From Nitrosospira multiformis (lineage in GTDB: Bacteria > Pseudomonadota > Gammaproteobacteria > Burkholderiales > Nitrosomonadaceae), in the NCBI RefSeq assembly GCF_003050865.1, contig NZ_QAOK01000015.1:1-64000 (forward strand): a stretch of 64,000 nucleotides of DNA, given 5' to 3'. Position 1 is the first letter of the stretch; each line of letters begins with the position of its first letter. Shown piece by piece: positions 1 to 8,300 of this stretch. The position numbers were made by a program, and so were the translations under genes. Below the pieces are notes generated by a model. It was not told the DNA's origin. It did not search any database and saw only the letters and a program-made list of their open reading frames with translations.

Positions 1-501
1 ATCCATGCCGCACCTCCCTTCGTGCAGCTTATTATTTTCGCAGCTAAAGCTGACCGGCTAAAGCCGGTGGTTTAAACCTTGGGATGGAAAATTAAAAGGT
101 GTTGCAAGCCTCAATTCCTGGAAGTCCATTTGTGATCATCTGGAAATAAAAACGGCAGGAGATTCTGCACGGAGAAGGCTTCAAAAATGGGTTGAAAGCA
201 ATCAGCCGTTATGGCCGCGAGTACCGGATACAGGTAGTTATGGCCTGTGACGTCATTTTTGCACCTGAATACTGCTGCTGAGGCAGGGTGAGAGTGACTT
301 GCCCACCGGCGGTGATTAGGGGCGTTAATATACAGAGCCTACTATCGGGATTTTTTTCCCTGTGATATGTTCGATTAAGCGACTATCTGGAATCAATAGC
401 GGCGATAATCAACTGACGCCCATAAGCCAGTATCCCTGGATCAGAGGAATAATTGTTGTTGTCGTCATGTCTTCCTTTCTCCTTTTTGACCGGGTTCCAC
501 C
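1..501. other. No recognisable gene in left flank
   Basis: I see no coding sequence with a ribosome-binding site or a recognisable family here. The only clear structure is a pair of adjacent short palindromes near the left end, listed separately. Short open frames overlap the start of the downstream tatD gene in other frames and look like chance. The stretch could be the tail of a lost mobile element. Confidence 0.5.
41..68. repeat. Two tandem short palindromes
   Basis: Two back-to-back inverted repeats are visible. One is CAGCT-aa-AGCTG at 41-52 and the next is ACCGGCT-aa-AGCCGGT at 53-68. Both have a two-base AA loop and both read 'gctaaagc' through the centre. Subterminal hairpins like these occur at the ends of IS200/IS605-type elements, but no transposase is visible beside them. 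The family assignment is a guess from memory. Confidence 0.45.
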
Positions 502-1266
502 ATGTTTGTCGATTCCCATTGTCATCTTGATTTTCCCGATCTCGCGAGCAGGCTGGATGAATTGCTGGCCCGAATGCGGGAAAATGACGTCAGTCATGCA
601 CTCTGCGTGAGTGTCAATCTCCAGGATTTTCCCCGAGTCCGCGCTCTTGCCGAGAACCATCCCAATTTATACGCCTCGGTCGGCGTCCACCCCGATTATG
701 AAAATCTCGCCGAACCGCAGGCGGCACAATTGGCGTCTTTGGCTGATCATCCAAAGGTGGTGGCGATAGGTGAGACCGGACTGGATTATTTCCGCCTCAA
801 GGGCGATCTCGAATGGCAGCGGGAGCGTTTCCGTCAGCATATCCGCGCTGCCCGCCAATGCTCGAAACCCCTCATCATCCACACGCGTGAAGCCGCTGCC
901 GACACACTGAGGATCATGGCGGAGGAGGGTGCGGACAAGGTGGGGGGAGTCATGCATTGCTTTACGGAAAGCTGGGAAGTAGCGCGGCAGGCGATGGAAA
1001 TGAATTTCTATATATCGTTTTCAGGCATTGTCACGTTCAAGAATGCCGTTGCGTTGAAGGATGTGGCCAGAAGAATCAGCCTGGACAGGATATTGATAGA
1101 AACGGACTCACCCTATCTTGCTCCCGTGCCGCATCGTGGCAAGACAAACGAACCCGCGTTTGTGAGAAACGTCGCAGAAGAAATAGCGGCGCTACGCGGC
1201 ATCCCTATCGAGGAAATCGGCAGGATCACGACCGATAACTTTTTCAACTTGTTCAAGGCGGCCTGA
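502..1266 (+). CDS. TatD/YcfH-family metal-dependent hydrolase
   Basis: This 254-residue protein is full length for the TatD family, which adopts a TIM-barrel fold and acts as a metal-dependent DNase or related hydrolase in the cytoplasm. Visible metal-site motifs are DSHCHLD at residues 4-10, GETGLDY near 92, IHTRE near 126, MHCF near 151 and ETDSPYL near 201. These are the expected His, Glu and Asp ligands in the expected order. The ATG is followed directly by the conserved FVDSHCH, so the start is secure. The ankyrin gene begins 3 bases after the stop, so the two are probably co-transcribed. It is nearer the YcfH-type paralogue than a proven TatD, and its true substrate cannot be told from sequence. 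Confidence 0.9.
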   Translation: MFVDSHCHLDFPDLASRLDELLARMRENDVSHALCVSVNLQDFPRVRALAENHPNLYASVGVHPDYENLAEPQAAQLASLADHPKVVAIGETGLDYFRLKGDLEWQRERFRQHIRAARQCSKPLIIHTREAAADTLRIMAEEGADKVGGVMHCFTESWEVARQAMEMNFYISFSGIVTFKNAVALKDVARRISLDRILIETDSPYLAPVPHRGKTNEPAFVRNVAEEIAALRGIPIEEIGRITTDNFFNLFKAA

Positions 1267-1269
1267 ATT

Positions 1270-1920
1270 ATGAGTTCATCCAGAAAATTATTTATGGCTG
1301 GTCTGGTGCTTGCTGCCAGTCTCTCTCAGCAGCCTTATGCAATGGGTGGGGTTTATGAAGATTTGCGCTGGGCGGCTGAAGACAATAATACATCCGATAT
1401 CAGCAAACTGCTCGCAAAGGGCGCTGATCCGAATACACCCGACGAGCAGGGAAATACGCTTTTAATGGCCGCTGTCCGTCATAAAAATGCCGATCTTGTC
1501 GATCTGCTCGTTCAGGCCGGCGCCCGACTCAACCTTCGCAACCGCTATGGCGAAACAGCGATCATGCTCGCAAGCCTGCACGGTCTGGAAGATATTGTCC
1601 GAAAACTGTACATCAAGGGAGCGGAAATCAACCATGAGGGATGGAACCCGCTGATTTATGCCGCAACAGGAGGCCACCCCCGGATCATCCAGCTCTTGCT
1701 GGAAGGAGGCGTGCCGATCAATTCCACATCCGATAATGGAACAACTGCGCTTATGATGGCCGCAAGAGGCGGGCATGTTGAAGCCGCAAGAGTTCTTCTG
1801 AAAAACGGCGCCGACCCCAATCTAAGGAATGAGTGGGACAAAACCGCGTTGCAGTGGGCGTTGAGCAAAAACCACAGTAACGTGGCAGAATTATTGGAAG
1901 CAAGCGGAGCAAAGGAGTGA
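1270..1920 (+). CDS. Secreted ankyrin-repeat protein
   Basis: The 216-residue protein opens with a cleavable-looking signal peptide (basic SSRKL, then a hydrophobic stretch ending near AMG at about residue 25), so it is probably periplasmic. From about residue 33 to the end there are roughly five ankyrin repeats. Typical signatures are GADPNTPDEQGNTLLMAA, GETAIMLASLHG and GTTALMMAARGGH. Ankyrin repeats bind other proteins, and no catalytic domain is attached. It sits 3 bases behind the TatD-like gene and 3 bases before the VOC gene, which suggests one operon. The partner protein is not evident. Confidence 0.85.
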   Translation: MSSSRKLFMAGLVLAASLSQQPYAMGGVYEDLRWAAEDNNTSDISKLLAKGADPNTPDEQGNTLLMAAVRHKNADLVDLLVQAGARLNLRNRYGETAIMLASLHGLEDIVRKLYIKGAEINHEGWNPLIYAATGGHPRIIQLLLEGGVPINSTSDNGTTALMMAARGGHVEAARVLLKNGADPNLRNEWDKTALQWALSKNHSNVAELLEASGAKE

Positions 1921-1923
1921 GCC

Positions 1924-2316
1924 GTGGGAGTCATCGACTTCAATCACTATAATCTGCGTGCCCCACGAGAATTGCTCGATAGCCTCAAGGCTTTTTATTG
2001 CGATGTAGTGGGACTCGCGCAGGGTTTTCGCCCTCCGCTCGACAGCTTCGGGTACTGGCTTTATGCCGGCGATAAATGCGTACTTCATCTGAGTGAAGCG
2101 GCCGTGGATGAAGTGCGGCATACTCATATATCGACTACTTTCGATCATGCCGCATTTACCTGCACTGGACACCCTGAAATGGAGACACGGTTGAAGCAGC
2201 ACGGCATCCTGTTCAGAAAAGGCCAGGTACCTGCGCTGGGCATTACTCAGTTATTTTTTAAAGATCCCGCTGGAAACGGCATCGAGCTGAGCTTTACCGA
2301 TCAATCCGCAGAATAG
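1924..2316 (+). CDS. VOC-fold (glyoxalase/bleomycin-resistance-like) protein
   Basis: This 130-residue protein has the size of a single VOC module pair. It starts at GTG three bases after the ankyrin stop. The opening FNHYNLRAP resembles the metal-binding first strand of the fold. A second-half DHAAFTC and the closing KDPAGNGIELSF are typical for glyoxalase, dioxygenase and resistance proteins. The His and Glu in those motifs (H near residue 8, H near 79, E near 124) are plausible metal ligands. The substrate is unknown. The last gene of the apparent tatD-ankyrin operon. Confidence 0.8.
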   Translation: MGVIDFNHYNLRAPRELLDSLKAFYCDVVGLAQGFRPPLDSFGYWLYAGDKCVLHLSEAAVDEVRHTHISTTFDHAAFTCTGHPEMETRLKQHGILFRKGQVPALGITQLFFKDPAGNGIELSFTDQSAE

Positions 2317-2601
2317 ATCCCGGAATTTTTCCCTGCAGTTTCAATTTGCGGAATAAGCGGGCAGACGAGAATCAAGCTATCGTTGCAAGAGGAAACAGAA
2401 GAAGAGGGAGGCGTTCATCCGTAACTATTGATCCAGCCAGGAATACTATGAATCTCGTCATTCCAGACCTGATTCTGAATCCAGTAAACCGGAATCCAGC
2501 CCAAACCAATAATGGCGTGCTCTGAACGTTACTAGATACCGGCTTCCGCCCGGGACGGCGTTTGTACTGTTTGCTCGCCGACTCAATAATCAAAAAATGA
2601 A

Positions 2602-3345
2602 ATGAACAAACCGCTACACAATAAAGTCGCTATCGTCACGGGCGCATCACGCGGTATCGGTGCCGAAATAGCGCGCACATTAGGAGGTGCGGGCGCAAAT
2701 GTAGTCGTGAACTATACTAAAAATAAGGAAGCGGCCGAGGCAGTCTGCACCGCGATCCAGCAGGCAGGCGCAGAGGCAATTACCATCAAGGCGGATGTCA
2801 GCAATTCAGCTGAAGTTTGCAGGCTCTTCGATGCCGCAATCGAACGTTTTCAGCGCCTGGATATCCTCGTCAATAACGCAGGCATGCTCCTGTCCAGAAA
2901 AATGTCTGATATCAGCGACGACGAATTCGACCGCGTTCTGGATGTCAATGTGAAAGGCGTTTTTTATGCTCTGCGGGAAGCTGCTGTCCGGCTCGAGGAT
3001 GGAGGCCGCGTGGTGAATTTATCCAGCACTGTTACACGATTGATGCTTCCCAATTATGGCGCCTATGCGGCCAGCAAGGGTGCTGTCGAACAACTCACGC
3101 GCGTCTTCGCAAGAGAAGTTGGGGATCGCGGCATCACTTCAAATATCGTTTCGCCAGGGCCGGTCAATACGGAAATGTTCACTACGGGAAAAAGCGAAGA
3201 AACGATAAAACGGATGGCAGCGATGTCTTTCCTGGGGCGCGTAGGAGAGCCGGAAGATATAGCGCGAGTTGTCCTTTTTCTGGTGAGTGAGGAGTCCGGC
3301 TGGGTTACCGGACAGAACATCAGCGCCAGTGGAGGCGCGGCATAA
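2602..3345 (+). CDS. SDR-family oxidoreductase (FabG-like)
   Basis: This 247-residue short-chain dehydrogenase/reductase has the cofactor motif TGASRGIG near residues 14-21, the NNAG motif near 92-95 and the catalytic Ser plus Y155-x3-K159 (YAASK). The length is standard for classical cytoplasmic SDRs. The closest class is 3-oxoacyl-ACP reductase-like or glucose dehydrogenase-like enzymes that use NADP(H). The sequence does not fix a substrate, and absence of fatty-acid genes nearby argues against it being the housekeeping FabG. It is preceded by about 285 bases without a gene and followed at once by a DUF1269 remnant. Confidence 0.88.
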   Translation: MNKPLHNKVAIVTGASRGIGAEIARTLGGAGANVVVNYTKNKEAAEAVCTAIQQAGAEAITIKADVSNSAEVCRLFDAAIERFQRLDILVNNAGMLLSRKMSDISDDEFDRVLDVNVKGVFYALREAAVRLEDGGRVVNLSSTVTRLMLPNYGAYAASKGAVEQLTRVFAREVGDRGITSNIVSPGPVNTEMFTTGKSEETIKRMAAMSFLGRVGEPEDIARVVLFLVSEESGWVTGQNISASGGAA

Positions 3346-3360
3346 AATCTGTTTCTCTGG

Positions 3361-3561
3361 TTGGAGATCCGGCACTGCAAATTGATTCTCCCGGGATCGT
3401 CGGCGCTTTTCATTCTCGTGCGCAACGCGCAACCGGAAAAGGTTCTGGCGGAGCTCACCGACGTTAAAGGTAAAGTCCTGCGAACGTCACTGTCTCCCGA
3501 GCAGGAGAAAAAACTCCAGGAAGCCCTGGCAGATTCGATACTCCCCTCACAACATAGCTGA
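3361..3561 (+). pseudogene. C-terminal remnant of a DUF1269-family membrane protein
   Basis: The conceptual translation from about 3385 (LPGSSALFILVRNAQPEKV, then a block ending LSPEQEKKLQEAL) matches what I remember of the conserved C-terminus of DUF1269 proteins, which are normally around 160-170 residues. The N-terminal part, with its glycine-rich membrane segments, is absent. The reading frame has only a TTG just 15 bases after the SDR stop and no good ribosome-binding site. It is therefore best read as the tail of a deleted gene rather than a working 66-residue protein. Confidence 0.6.
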
Positions 3562-3901
3562 GACGTAGAAACGTAGGGTGCAATAAGCAAAGGGCATTGC
3601 ACGTCTATTGGGGAATTTTGACGGTGCCCGATTCACCGGCAGTATCAAGCGGCATCACGCTAAATCCTGCCAATTTGACAGGACCTGTCCTTCTCATCGC
3701 TGCCCCCAATTTACTGCGCACACAGTTACCTCGGTTTATGCCCCTCAGACCCCTCAATCATGCACAACCTGGATATACCCCCTATTTTTTAGTGTAATGG
3801 AAATATACCCCTGGCATTAACGTGAAACATGTAGATGGGAGAGAGGAGGGCCGGCTGAAGCGATTTCGGTTTACTATGAAGGGTTAAAAGGAGGAAGGAT
3901 T
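3562..3901. other. Intergenic stretch with paired 'atatacccc' repeat
   Basis: Apart from the hairpin repeat at its start, no gene is visible in these 340 bases. ATATACCCC occurs twice, at 3773-3781 and 3803-3811, on the same strand and 30 bases apart. That is close to three helical turns, about 90-130 bases upstream of the MgtC-like gene. It could be a regulator-binding site for that gene, but nothing more is visible. Confidence 0.35.
3575..3602. repeat. Hairpin repeat, TAGG-stem-N11-stem type
   Basis: The sequence holds GTGCAAT (3578-3584), an 11-base loop aagcaaagggc, and ATTGCAC (3596-3602), preceded by GTAGG. The layout (TAGG, stem, 11-base purine-rich loop, stem) matches a second hairpin at 29601-29633 read on the other strand. 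It looks like a small dispersed palindromic repeat rather than a terminator, as no T-run follows. Confidence 0.5.
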
Positions 3902-4609
3902 CTGGAAGCTATAACGAACGCGGATGATTCCGTCACCATTGCTATTCATCTTTTGGCGTCAGTTCTGTCGGGCGGCGCTATCGGTCTTGAGCGAAGCCTG
4001 CACGGGCACCCCGCCGGTTTCAGAACGCATGCACTGGTTTGCCTTGCATCCAGTCTGCTGATGCTGGTCACGCTCTATCAGTGGAAGTGGCTGCCGCCAA
4101 ACATAACAATCGAGGCCGTGCGAATGGACCCTACCCGAATGGCCCAGGGCATCATGACGGGTATCGGTTTTCTTGGAGCCGGAGTTATTTTCAAGGAAGG
4201 CCTGAGTGTTCGCGGCCTGACCACTGCCGCTTCCATCTGGATTACAGCCGGTATCGGCATACTGATGGGTATAGGCTTTTTCCTTCCCGGTATTTTGGGA
4301 ACCCTGTTGACCCTCGGGATACTTTCGCTTTTCCGTCTGATCGAAGATCGGGTCCCGCGGCAATCATACGCTCAGTATCACGTAAGCTTTGACCGCCATA
4401 AGGTGATGCCGGAAGACCAAGTTCGTGCCCTGGCGATCGACCATGGGTTTGAGATTGCAACCATGAGTTACCGTATTACCCGAGCGGGCTTGTTCGAGTA
4501 CCGCATGGATGTCAGGACGACGAAGGTCGGCAGAGCTGCGGGGCTTGCAAAAGCACTGCAAAATATCGAATCTGTACGTGAGTTTCGTGTCTCGACCACA
4601 GGTACATAG
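3902..4609 (+). CDS. MgtC/SapB-family inner-membrane protein
   Basis: This membrane protein has the MgtC signature: GGAIGLERSLHGHPAGFRTH, then LVCLASSLLMLV, a second helix pair around GIMTGIGFLGAGVIF and a soluble ACT-like C-terminal part. MgtC proteins are linked to growth in low magnesium and to virulence through F-type ATP synthase control. The first standard-type start is a TTG at 3953, but that would cut into the first conserved helix. A strong AAGGAGG at 3888-3894 sits seven bases before an in-frame CTG at 3902, giving an N-terminus LEAITNADDSVTIAIHLLAS that fits the family. I therefore place the start at 3902 (235 residues). An ATT at 3899 is also possible. Confidence 0.8.
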   Translation: MEAITNADDSVTIAIHLLASVLSGGAIGLERSLHGHPAGFRTHALVCLASSLLMLVTLYQWKWLPPNITIEAVRMDPTRMAQGIMTGIGFLGAGVIFKEGLSVRGLTTAASIWITAGIGILMGIGFFLPGILGTLLTLGILSLFRLIEDRVPRQSYAQYHVSFDRHKVMPEDQVRALAIDHGFEIATMSYRITRAGLFEYRMDVRTTKVGRAAGLAKALQNIESVREFRVSTTGT

Positions 4610-4682
4610 GGTGCCATAAACGTTCCCTTGTAGGAGAGATTGAATTCCGCTTTGAATCGTCAACCAACCGCAGGAGTTTCCC

Positions 4683-5084
4683 ATGCAGCTGAACCCTTAT
4701 CTCAATTTCAACGGTCAATGCGAGAGCGCTTTCAAGTTCTATGAAAAATGTCTCGGAGGGAAGATCACAGCAATGCTTACCTTCGGAAGTTCACCCATGG
4801 CGGAACAAACTCCGCCGGAATGGCATGACAAAATCATGCACGCGCGCCTGACGGTAGGCGAGGCTGTCCTGATGGCCTCGGACGCGCCGCCCGGACATTA
4901 TGAAAAAACCAAGGGGATGTCGATAGCCCTGAATACGGACAAACCGGAAGAAGCCGAACGCATATTCGCGGCATTGTCGGAAAATGGAACCGTGCAGATG
5001 CCGATCCAGTCCACCTTCTGGGCTGCCCGGTTTGGCATGCTGGTTGATCAGTTCGGCATACCGTGGATGATCAATTGTGAGTAA
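4683..5084 (+). CDS. PhnB-like VOC-fold protein
   Basis: This 133-residue protein begins MQLNPYLNFNGQCESAFKFY, the standard opening of the PhnB/YjdN-like branch of the VOC superfamily. It also has the family's SDAPPGH motif and the ending FGMLVDQFGIPWMINCE. PhnB-like proteins are small cytoplasmic dimers with no firm reaction assigned. The ATG follows a CAGGAG at 4671-4676. It stands alone between the MgtC-like gene and the toxin operon. It is unrelated to phosphonate genes here, as none are present. Confidence 0.88.
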   Translation: MQLNPYLNFNGQCESAFKFYEKCLGGKITAMLTFGSSPMAEQTPPEWHDKIMHARLTVGEAVLMASDAPPGHYEKTKGMSIALNTDKPEEAERIFAALSENGTVQMPIQSTFWAARFGMLVDQFGIPWMINCE

Positions 5085-5118
5085 AGACAATGAATTTCGT
5101 CCCCATGCCATTCGTCCT

Positions 5119-5158
5119 GAACTCCTTCTGCAAGCCCGGAACGGGCTTGCGGGGGTTC
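5119..5158. repeat. Strong stem-loop downstream of the PhnB-like gene
   Basis: GCAAGCCCG (5130-5138), a GAA loop and CGGGCTTGC (5142-5150) form a perfect nine-pair stem. Outside it, GAACTCC and GGGGTTC can extend the pairing with a few bulges. No run of T follows on either strand, so a classical intrinsic terminator is not supported. It could protect the 3' end of the PhnB-like message or be a REP-like element. Confidence 0.5.
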
Positions 5159-5369
5159 GAAGATACCGTAGAGGGTGGGGACAGTTACTCAAAGGCGCGC
5201 TAAAAGCTCAGGAAGATATTCCAATCACCCGCGCGCCAGATTGAATTCGGAAGAAACGCGGTTTGACTAACCCGGAAGCACCATCTATGTTTATTTCAGG
5301 ACATCCCGAATAGCCGCGTCGCCGACTTCTGCCGGCTACTTGATAAGAGCAGCGAACAAGGAACCGGAT

Positions 5370-8300
5370 ATGGCAACCAAGTACCTCAGCAATTACTACA
5401 GCTATAAATTTGTCCCCCAGGTTCTGAAATTCGGGGTAATCGAAGTTGATCCTAAAGCAGCGCTGGAAAAACAGGTGCAGGAGCATCTCGCGAGTGGCCA
5501 TCGCTATTTTTTCCAGGATGAATTTCAGAATGCGCTCAACGAGTATCAGACTGCCTACTCCCTGCTGCACAAGTTTCTTCATCCGCAATTTCCGGTGGGC
5601 GTTACTGCAATCGCAACTGTTGTTCTGAAGCCCCTGCAATTGACTGAAGCAATGGTTGCTGCCACTGCGCAGGTAGCGAAATACCGTGCCGCCATCACCG
5701 CCGGACCTATCGTCGCAACTGGAACCCCTCCGCGAGAGGTCTCCTCGGTTGTACAGAAATTCAGCGGTACAGGCAGCACGGCTGTCACCCCGCCTGCAGC
5801 CGTTCTTTACGAACAGGCTGCTGTATATCTTCAGGCGGGAGCAACTTCCGAAGCGCAGCCCATCATCCAGCAGGCACTCGAACTCAATGGGGGACGGGAT
5901 CTGGAACTGGAATCCAACCTGCTGGTGGCATCCGGCGTTGCTGGTGTTCAACGGGGCGAATTTGACAATGCCCGGGATAATTTCGCGAAAGCGTTCGAAT
6001 TGGCAAGGCGCGTGAGCGCAGCGCCCGGGACTGCGCCGGGGGCAGCGGGACCGGGGGTAACCGGTATACCGGGAATCACGGATGTAGCGGGAGAGGGAGC
6101 TGCAGCGGCTGTACCGCCCACCCGAACTGCGGAATTGGGCGCAATCAGCAATAACATCGGCGTGGTTTCAGCCTTGACCGGCGATGCGCGTAGCTCTGGC
6201 GCGGCTTTCCAGGCGGCGGGAGATTCAGTTCCGCTTTCGTTTGGAAGAATGCTTACACAACCGCTCAACCCCGGTACCGCCACTGCAATACAGAGGCCGA
6301 TGGGCAGCGAAGGGCTCGGCTTCATCCTTAATTCACCCTCCGGTTCGAGTCAGTACATGAATGTGTCTCCCGCTGTTTCTGCCGCAAGCGCCGCACAGCA
6401 GTTCGGGGTATTCAAGGGAGACCAGATCGTGAGTGTCGATCTTCAGGGCGATGCGGTTGCAAACCTTACCGCAACCCTCTACCAGCCGCGTATCACCGCT
6501 ACGGCACTCACGGAGCTCGCCACTTTCGAAATTCTTGAAACCAATTTCATCGCCTACATCCCTCATACCTACGGCTTCACCATTCCATTGAGCCTCGGTG
6601 ACTGCCATCTTGAACTGGGCGATTATGAGGAAGCCATCAGTTGGTACGAAAAGGCGCGGGATTATACATATCTCAACCAGGCTATCGAGGCGCCCATGGT
6701 CTGGCTGAAACTCGCCAACGCCTATCTCCGCTGGGGACATTTCCTGTTTGAGGAGGGCCAGAAGGCCGACGCGAGAACGCGGTATGAGCAGATCGTGCGC
6801 CTGACCGACCCCATCCTCGATCCGGCTTCGCCCCTGTATAAATCACCCGTTTTCGACGGCCTTGCGGCACAGGCGCAAGCGATTCTGGACGCGCCGCAGC
6901 CGCTTGATCCTGAGGTGCACAACCCTTCGATTGCGTCAGTCGTGCTGCTGGCCAAGCTCAACATCCAGAATATCCAGGATGGCATCGACTTCCCATTGCT
7001 CAGCCTGGCACGCGAGCAGGTCCCGGTATTCCGCTTCGATTATCTGCAGAACGCCGCGCGTTATTTCGCGGAACATGCGATTCAGGCGGAACGGACTTAT
7101 ATCAATTTCAAGACCAGCGCCGAGCAGGAGGAATTCCAGCGCGCCATGTTGCAGAATGCGGTCGACCTGGAGGCCGCCAACGAACAGCTCGAGATCAAGA
7201 AAGTCGAGATTGCGCAGGAGCAGAAGGAGGCCATCGAGGCCAACCAGGCCTATGCGAACACACAGCTTGAAAACGCCCGGGACCTGAAAGAGGAATACGC
7301 GGATGTAAGCCTGGAGGAGATGGCGCTCGATGCAGAGATCACATACGTAGGCGCGCCTACCACCGAATATGACTTCTCGGGTTATGAGGAGTATGGAATC
7401 TCGAACGGGACCCATCGCGTCGATGAGGTGCTGCGGACCTTGACTCGCCGGCGCCGCGAGATATCGCGCGATTTCGAACTCAACAACATGGACCGGCGCA
7501 TCAGCGAGCTGGAAGCAGCAAAGAGGGTCGCCGATGAGCAGGTGGATATCGCTACCAAACAGAAAGAAGCTGCCGATATCCAGAAGAACATCGCCACCCT
7601 GCGCAAGCAGCAGGCCGAGCAGCAACTGGCGCTGTTCGATTCGCAGGAATTCACGCCCGATCTGTGGAATCGCCTGGCAAACGAAATTCGCCAGATTTCC
7701 CAGTCATACCTCAGCCAGGCCATCGTCATAGCCCGGCTGATGGAGCAGGCATACGAGTACGAGGTCGGCAAGGCCGTGAATATCATCAAGCCATCGTATA
7801 ACCGGAATGATCTGGCGGGCCTTCTGGCTGGTGATTTCCTGCTGCGTGATATTGACTCATTCACCTTCATGCGGATCATTCTCGGCGAGAAAAAGCAACC
7901 CATGAAGGAAATCATTTCGCTGGCAGATCGCTACCCGGTCCAGTTCCTGCGCGATTTCCAACGCACGGGGACCATGGGTTTCCGCACGGAGTTGAGTGAT
8001 TTCGACCGGAATTATCCCGGCGCTTATCTCCAGCGCATCAAGGGTGTCGAGGTCATTATCGAAGGATTGATCGGCAGGGGAGGAATCCATGCCAGCCTCA
8101 CCAACACGGGGCTCTGCCTTTCGCGCATGCGCAATGGCGGCATCAAAATGCGGCTGCTGCAACCGGAAACGCTGTTGCTGTCGCAATACCGCATTGCCGC
8201 CGACGCGGTAATCTTCACGCCCGATGTGGAAATGCTGGCTATCTTCGAACATAGCCCGGTCTCGACCTCATGGGTGTTCGAGCTCAATCCTGCTGCCAAC

